A DNA stretch of 64,000 nt. It comes from Amborella trichopoda. Its lineage: Eukaryota; Streptophyta; Magnoliopsida; Amborellales; Amborellaceae. The stretch is taken from contig NW_006499364.1 in assembly GCF_000471905.2 (NCBI RefSeq), positions 5,697,793-5,761,792 on the forward strand, given 5' to 3'. Below the pieces are notes generated by a model that worked only from the letters and a program-made list of their open reading frames with translations, was not told the DNA's origin and made no database searches. This document shows, in pieces, positions 56,400 through 64,000 of the stretch. The stretch's first letter is position 1, and every line of letters starts with the position of its first letter. The position numbers were made by a program, and so were the translations under genes.

Positions 56400-56867
56400 G
56401 ACCCAACACACCGCTCTAGTATTTCTGCATATTTATTAAAAGAATTAGGATTATGTCCTTACACATTCCAAATGATTTTAACGTGCTCTTAAGCTTGAAG
56501 AGTCCCACATTAGATTAAATACATCCTAACAACAAATGAGATTATATTTACATTTTTGGGAATGTTCATAGTTTTGGCCAAATTGCCACATTGGGGTCGG
56601 CTACAGAAATTTTGATCCACTATTCTAAGAATAATAGTTTTAAAACTTGGCAATTTGGCCAAATATTATTACTTTATAATATTTAAAATATGCTGAATTT
56701 CGAATAGGTTTAAAACTTAAATATTTAAAGACTCAAAATCCATCTTTATAAAATATCGTCAGAGTTCTTAAATTACATATTTGGTATGAGGGAGCAAGTA
56801 CATACGACCCCTAGAAGCATAGTATACGCGATAGTCAATCATTTATGAAAGCGAAAAGGTTTTATAA
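56400..56867. other. Noncoding stretch
   Basis: AT-rich DNA with no recognised element or gene. Confidence 0.45.
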
Positions 56868-57175
56868 GTAGCAATCTTATACTGCAGAAGTAAGATGCAT
56901 CTAAAAGACCTATTAGAGAAGGTTGTTCTTACATTGGAAAACCCTCAAATTGATCATTTGGACTTCAGATTCATGAACAAGAAGAAAAATAGATTTTAAG
57001 TCCTAAAAGTAGTTCATCTTCTAATACATTATCTGGACCATCTATTTTCAAGTATTTATATATTTGTTTGATAATCACTATTTTCTAACTTTAAATTTCA
57101 TAATTAAGAGTGACAATAGATTTCATGCCATCATAAAGGTAAAAGTGTATTTTTTGGCATAATTTTTAGTAGTAT
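56868..57175. mobile_element. MULE-type MITE, right end degraded
   Basis: The left part reads GGTTTTATAAGTAGCAATCT TATACTGCAGAAGTAAGATG, the same family as 54834-55217 (TATACTGTACAGGTAAGGTA). The right end is not readable beyond CATCATAAAGGT. Confidence 0.6.
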
Positions 57176-57189
57176 TATAAAGAGGAAAT

Positions 57190-57870
57190 TTCCAATTCTA
57201 AGCACCAATTCATATAGGAATCGGTCAGGACCGAATTGGTTTTGGGATGGTATGCGTTCTGGCCCGGTTCCCCTAATCCCAATTTTATATTTTATTTTTT
57301 AAAAAGTTTATCTAATATGTTATTAGGTTCCCTTAAATCCCCACCCTATATATCCTTATTTTAATATAAAAAATGGTTTGATGGGCTGTAAACTTATCAA
57401 AATAAGCAAAGCCTCACCTCATAATTCATTGAAAATTGCAATTTAGGTATAGGAAATCCTTTAAATCGATCGACATTACTGTTGTGAAAACAAATTAGGA
57501 TTTCAAATTCTAAATGTAATGAATATTGTAACAAATCATCTAGACCATCCATTTTTCCCTAAAAATAAGTCTTCACATATCTACAATATCGTACCAATTT
57601 TTTAGTTTCGAATTTTATTGAAAATTTGATTTTAGAGCCATCATGGAGGTTTTTTATGCCAAAAGTGCTTTCTGGATGAGGATTTGAGGTGAGACTTTAT
57701 TTTATTTTCATAAAATCTAGGCCATGTAGAAACTTACTTCATCCTTTTAATATTTATTTTATTTTATTTTATTTATTTTTAATATTTCTGAATCATTGAT
57801 TTGGATGGATCCATACCCAATCCTAATTACTAATTGAGCAATCCAGCGCTAGTATGTGGAAAAACGATCG
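57190..57870. repeat. Dispersed repeat split by a MITE (57371-57740)
   Basis: 57210-57370 and 57770-57870 resemble 10190-10310 and 10320-10420 in order (AAATCCCCACCCTATATATCC; ATCATTGATTTGGAT; GAGCAATCCAGCG). In between lies a second copy of the family at 35125-35515, starting GGGCTGTAAACTTATCAAAA and ending GAGGTGAGACTTTATTTTAT TTTCATAAAA. So an older repeat was entered by this MITE. Confidence 0.6.
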
Positions 57871-57919
57871 GCCCCATCGATTCGGCTATTAAAAAAGTAT
57901 ACTTTTTTTCAATATTATA

Positions 57920-58200
57920 TGATTTATGCATTAGATGCGGCACCAATATGAGATAAAATGAGAGAGAGTATGTTTAGGTGGGTTGGCCATGTGTGGTTCA
58001 GACCTAGTAGAGTACTTGTCAAGATGTGGGAGTTAGTTCAAGTGAAAAGTTATAAAAAAGCAATGGGCAGACCCAAAAGGATATAGTTGAAAGTAGTGAG
58101 AAAAGATATAGGGATTTATAGTGTCACTGAAAGTATGACACTTAATAAAACATAATGACATACCAAGATTCATGCAACGAACTCCAATTAGTTGAAAAAG
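57920..58200 (+). mobile_element. RTE-type LINE 3' end, second relic
   Basis: GCGGCACCAATATGAGATAA, GTTTAGGTGGGTTGGCCATG, and CTCCAATTAGTTGAAAAAG follow the last 280 bases of the LINE at 23260-24165 in the same order. It is heavily mutated and sits just before the lipoamide dehydrogenase exon. Confidence 0.75.
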
Positions 58201-58391
58201 GGCTAAGAATTCGTGTAGCCCACCCCATTTATGGGAAAAGCTACGATGATTTAGGAAACGACGGGAATTCAACTGATAAATTTCTCGAGAATGAGGTTAT
58301 TTGCGATACTTGCCGTACCTTATAAAACCCAGGAAATGCATGTTGAACCCATAAAATAACTGAAAAAAGCCCTCTAGACCAGAGAAAGTAG

Positions 58392-60509
<2,118 letters not shown>

Positions 60510-60775
60510 AAATATTTCATGCATCTCCTTTGAAAAAACCCTCCAATTTGATTATCTATACCAAAAGATGTACAAAAATAAAAATAGAAATAAAAAATTT
60601 AAGTTTTAAAAATAATACATCTTGTGATAAATTCTTTGGACCACCTATTGTTAAGTATATTTTCCTCTCATCATAAGGATTCGAACATCAGATCTACAAC
60701 TCTAGGTAAAATTTAAAGATGCCTATAAGAAGGGCACTGTATACAAACTTACAAACCTCACCTTTTTTTTTTAAT
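60510..60775. mobile_element. MULE-type MITE remnant
   Basis: AACCCTCCAATTTGATTATC, GATTCGAACATCAGATCTAC and a right end ACAAACTTACAAACCTCACC follow the order of 54834-55217, but the left end is missing or degraded. Confidence 0.5.
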
Positions 60776-60989
60776 AATAATTATTTCACAAGAAATCAAA
60801 TTACAAAGCAAAGGTAAGAGTAAAACAAAATCAATAGAAAACAATCATTCCTCAACTATGCACCATCAAGAAGTCCCCACTTCTAACCCTACTTATTCTC
60901 TATTAAGTTCTCAAAAAATATGTACAAAGGAAATATTTAGCCTCTCACACATATCCAAAATTTGAATTCATAAACTTCTTAAGCCAATG

Positions 60990-61265
60990 GAATATTCCAC
61001 TCCAATTTGCACTAATTAATGATATTCAATGAGTCTCCTTCTATTGCTATATTATCCACTGAACTTTTCTCCACAATGATATTTTGCCTGGCAAGTAAGG
61101 GCTGCATCTCGCCCATGTTAGCTATAACTACTCCACACAGACTAGAAAATCTAACAAACATAGCTATTATGATCCTGACCACCCACCCTTGTAGGTCCTG
61201 GATTATTTCGAGAGCTATCATCTAAATTTAATTTAATCACTCCATGAGGTGGAGCTCTCCAGGGC
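60990..61265 (-). mobile_element. LINE RNase H fragment
   Basis: The minus strand reads APPHGVIKLNLDDSSRNNPG PT in one frame and NIAIEGDSLNIIN in another, the start and middle of the RNase H found at the end of the LINE at 50637-53825. Frame changes and stops separate the two. It is a short relic; no poly-A was seen. Confidence 0.65.
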
Positions 61266-61426
61266 CCACAACCCTCTTATACTTTCCCATATTTACTATA
61301 TCTCCAATATTGAACTAGAGACGTGGCCACCTAGCCTTGAGCCTACTTCTAAAATTATTGTATGTTTAACAATTAAGATCAAATAAATGCTCCTGATTAT
61401 GCATCTCTTCTCAAGGTTTTTCCCTA
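61266..61426. other. Short noncoding stretch
   Basis: Nothing recognised. Confidence 0.4.
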
Positions 61427-61705
61427 AAGAGTTTTTCCTTTAAAAACTTATGTTCTGGTTTCAATTAGAAAACTTAAAGGAAAAGTTTACTGATTTCAAT
61501 GATAAACTTACAATTCACAAAGAAAAATTTGTTAATAGAACAACAAAACCTTGTTTGGACAAAAACACTGGTCATATCTTGGAATTTTATTTGTAGAAGT
61601 AATGTTACAGCAATCTAAACCATTTACTTTATTTGGATGGTATAAATTTGATATATTTTTAAAATTCGTCACATTTTGACATTATCTTAAAAGGCATGTC
61701 AACTA
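61427..61705. repeat. Direct repeat, copy 1
   Basis: GAGTTTTTCCTTTAAAAACT, CAATTAGAAAACTTAAAGGA, CCTTGTTTGGACAAAAAC and TTTACTTTATTTGGATGGTA recur in order at 62538-62900, where copy 2 has an internal partial duplication of the AACAAAGCCTTGTTT part. Confidence 0.85.
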
Positions 61706-61734
61706 AAATGATGGCATATATCTACTTTGTACAA

Positions 61735-62535
61735 ACCACATCTTTCCAAAACCTTTAGTTATAAAGAAGTGCCTTGTTTGTATCAAGTGTCGACCTTTAA
61801 ACAATCAAAGTGCACCTCTAAACCCTACCGAAGACAATTTTGTGTTAGCAATAAAAAGGATGGTCTAAAATCCATTTCAACCCCTAATTATGAAATTCAA
61901 AGATCCAAAAACAATGTAGATCGAGGACTTTTGTAAACAATAGAAATAAGCAGTCCAGATAATGTATTGTAAGATGAATTATTTTGTCACTTTTCTTTTA
62001 TTTTTCTTATAGAAAAATGTTTGGTGAGTCAGCCGACTCACACTATTTTTGTGCAGTCTCCCTATATTTCAAAGATGTATTTCAATCCAAAATTTTAGGG
62101 TTTAATAATCTCAACCACGGCAATGATCTAAATTTTGAATTTTTTCTTTCTCAAAAAATATAAATGTTATTTTTTTAATTCATTTCTTCACCGTCCATTT
62201 TAGCTTTTAGTGGATATAACATTTTTTGATATCCATCTTAGAGATGGGTTTTTCATTAGATTGACAAGGGACTGCATGATAATAAATGAGTTGTCTGACT
62301 CACAAAAACCATGTTCTTTTTTATATTCATACATCTTGAGGTCGAGATGATTAATACGAATGCTTCCAGTCTCGAAACATTATTTTCCTATGGTTTTCTA
62401 GGTACACCCCATTTTTATTGGGTTGATAAGTGACAGAAATGATCTCTATGTCTAAATGGTCAACATGCCATAATATGATGTCTAGAATTTCATTTTCACA
62501 CTATCCCAAGTCAACATTAAATAATTTTTTTACCG
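61735..62535. mobile_element. MULE-type MITE relic with a nested MITE
   Basis: 61735-62012 and 62316-62420 together follow the GGTTGCAACC-type plan: ACAATCAAAGTGCACCTCTA, then TAATGTATTGTAAGATGAAT, then after a T-rich spot TTTATATTCATACATCTTGA GGTCGAGATGA. A second element (62013-62315) breaks it exactly in the T-rich spot. Confidence 0.6.
62013..62315. mobile_element. Nested MITE with GTGAGTCAG ends
   Basis: The left end is AAAATGTTTGGTGAGTCAGC CGACTCA; the right end reverse-complemented is AACATGGTTTTTGTGAGTCA GACAACTCA. Both then have GTGCAGTCTCC or ATGCAGTCCC. About 300 bases, sitting inside the relic at 61735-62535. Confidence 0.7.
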
Positions 62536-62537
62536 AA

Positions 62538-62900
62538 AGAGTTTTTCCTTGGAAAAATTATGTTCTAGTTTCAATTGGAAAACTTAAAGGAAAAAGTTCA
62601 CTGATTTCAATGAAAAACTTATAATTCACATGTCAAAATACAATTAATGAAACAACAAAGCCTTGTTTAGACAAAAAATCAAGCTTATAATTCACATGGT
62701 GAAATACTATTAATAAAACAAAGCCTTGTTTGGATAAAAATGCAAGTCATATCTTTTGAATACTGAATAAGTGTATACAAGGTTGCATCTTACTTGTATG
62801 AGTAATGTTATAGTAATCTAAACAGTTTACTTTATTTGGATGGTATAAATATGACACATTTTTAAAAGAAGTGACACTTTTTAACATTATCTTAAAATGT
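62538..62900. repeat. Direct repeat, copy 2
   Basis: Partner of 61427-61705, same orientation, longer by a local duplication (AAACAAAGCCTTGTTTGGAT and AACAACAAAGCCTTGTTTAG). Confidence 0.85.
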
Positions 62901-64000
62901 CTTGTTGGGTTTATGTAGCCTTTAAACTTATAAGAGTTTATATGAGCATTTTATATGATGAAACATAAACTAAGCGGGAGTGTGGTCCTCTTGTGGGCCA
63001 TTCTAAGCAAATACGATATGTCGATACTCGGATTAGGTTCGACGTGCTAGACCTACCGAGTTTGGAAAAACCCAAGGTACCTGAGCATAGGGATCTACCG
63101 AGAAGGGTTTAGTGGGTTAGTCCTTGATGATGTTAAAGAATGCTCAGATGAGTGTCGAGGGACTGTGTGGCCCTTGCATATGATGAATAGCATTTAAAGA
63201 TAAGGCTAAAGCCTCATTATTATATCATCATACGGCTTGTATATAGATAGTCGTTTTGAGATTCGTCAATGAAGGTGAAGTGTATACATGTGAGAGAGAT
63301 TACCCCTATGCACCATAGAGTTATGGTTGCATTATGTCTTGGAGGACTATTATTTTTTGTCTCTAGGGGAGTACCTGATATCTATAAACTGGGATTGCGT
63401 CCCCTAGTCTATTGACTGACTTTGGTGGTCCAATCATGTGCCCCTGCAGTAGACTGTGGGTTATGGGAGCTATTGGGTCAGTTTGAGAAAGCTAAGTGGA
63501 TCGTGGTCAGTAATTGAAGGTGGAGTGCTCTCGTATATTGATAAAGTCTCTGATCTAATGGATCTAATTCCCATCCAAATTAATTAATTTTATAATATAT
63601 GATTTTTAGAATTTTTATTTGAATTTTTTGATATTTTATTTTTGCCATTTCGATTTATGAATTAAGAGAAATGGATTTTTCAATGTTTTTAATATAATAT
63701 AATATTTTAAAAAATTCTAAATGTAAAATAAAATATTTTCTAAAATTTTATGAGACCTTCCATAAATATAGGAGCCCAATTTAAAAAATGTGGGATTGGG
63801 TGGGGCCTACGTGTGGCCACCAAACGGTGGCACGCCCCACCCATAGGGACTAACTTGTTTTCTAATATTGGGTGATAGTTATCCCTTGTTTGTTGGCTTA
63901 TCTTTTGCGTATAGCCAACTTACATGATAATGTTGAATATTTAAAATATTTTGTAAATCTTTGAATCAAGATTGCTTGATACAAGAAATAAATATTAAAT
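62901..64000. other. Noncoding; unidentified
   Basis: 62960-63550 is less AT-rich than its surroundings, with phrases such as GCGGGAGTGTGGTCCTCTTG and ATAGGGATCTACCGAGAAGG. It may be the untranslated part of an LTR element, but no domain, LTR pair or primer site was found. The rest is AT-rich. Confidence 0.4.

Overview
The window looks like TE-rich nuclear DNA from a flowering plant. It is AT-rich and carries chromovirus, Ty1/copia and gag-only LTR elements, L1-like and RTE-like LINEs, many short inverted-repeat elements, and broken plant genes: a SABATH methyltransferase, a WAT1/nodulin-MtN21 transporter and a mitochondrial lipoamide dehydrogenase exon. A block of organelle-type DNA sits in one intron. 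The species cannot be told from the sequence. No intact host gene was found, and no tRNA gene, CRISPR array or bacterial-style operon.

Layout, left to right. 1-1011: Ty1/copia gag-protease relic, minus strand. 3879-9614: complete but dead chromovirus (LTR-gag-PR-RT-RH-INT-chromodomain-LTR), plus strand. 10684-13246: candidate hAT-type element holding a 105/55-bp ladder repeat. 13397-13781: short MULE-type element with GGTTGCAACC ends. 14755-16506: hAT-type element with a perfect 8-bp target duplication and an internal 53-bp minisatellite holding 12 G-boxes. 16613-17520: SABATH methyltransferase pseudogene with a LINE tail in intron 1. 17892-18275: long fold-back palindrome. 18276-26688: mostly noncoding DNA with MITEs, an RTE LINE 3' end, several tandem duplications and a 20-N gap. 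27190-30011: relics of a copia element, a chromovirus and a large LTR. 31007-34803: WAT1-type transporter pseudogene whose last intron holds two MITEs and about 1.5 kb of mitochondrial-like DNA containing a plastid 16S rRNA core.

37438-46953: a 9.5-kb LTR element with LTRs of about 2.64 kb and only gag recognisable inside (minus strand), inserted into an older MITE. 47303-49715: more MITEs. 50637-53825: 5'-truncated L1-like LINE with reverse transcriptase, RNase H and poly-A tail. 54175-57870: a dense MITE cluster. 57920-58200: second RTE LINE tail. 58407-58673: dihydrolipoyl dehydrogenase exon 1 with an apparent splice donor but damaged active-site neighbours. 58674-64000: noncoding DNA with duplications, nested MITEs and a LINE RNase H scrap.

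No set of genes here works together as a pathway. The window is best read as layered insertions. The gene fragments are old host loci broken up by transposons, and target duplications and nesting give a partial order of events. The most unusual items are the G-box minisatellite carried by a hAT-type element, the fold-back at 17.9-18.3 kb, the three-source intron of the WAT1 pseudogene, and the gag-only long-LTR element.
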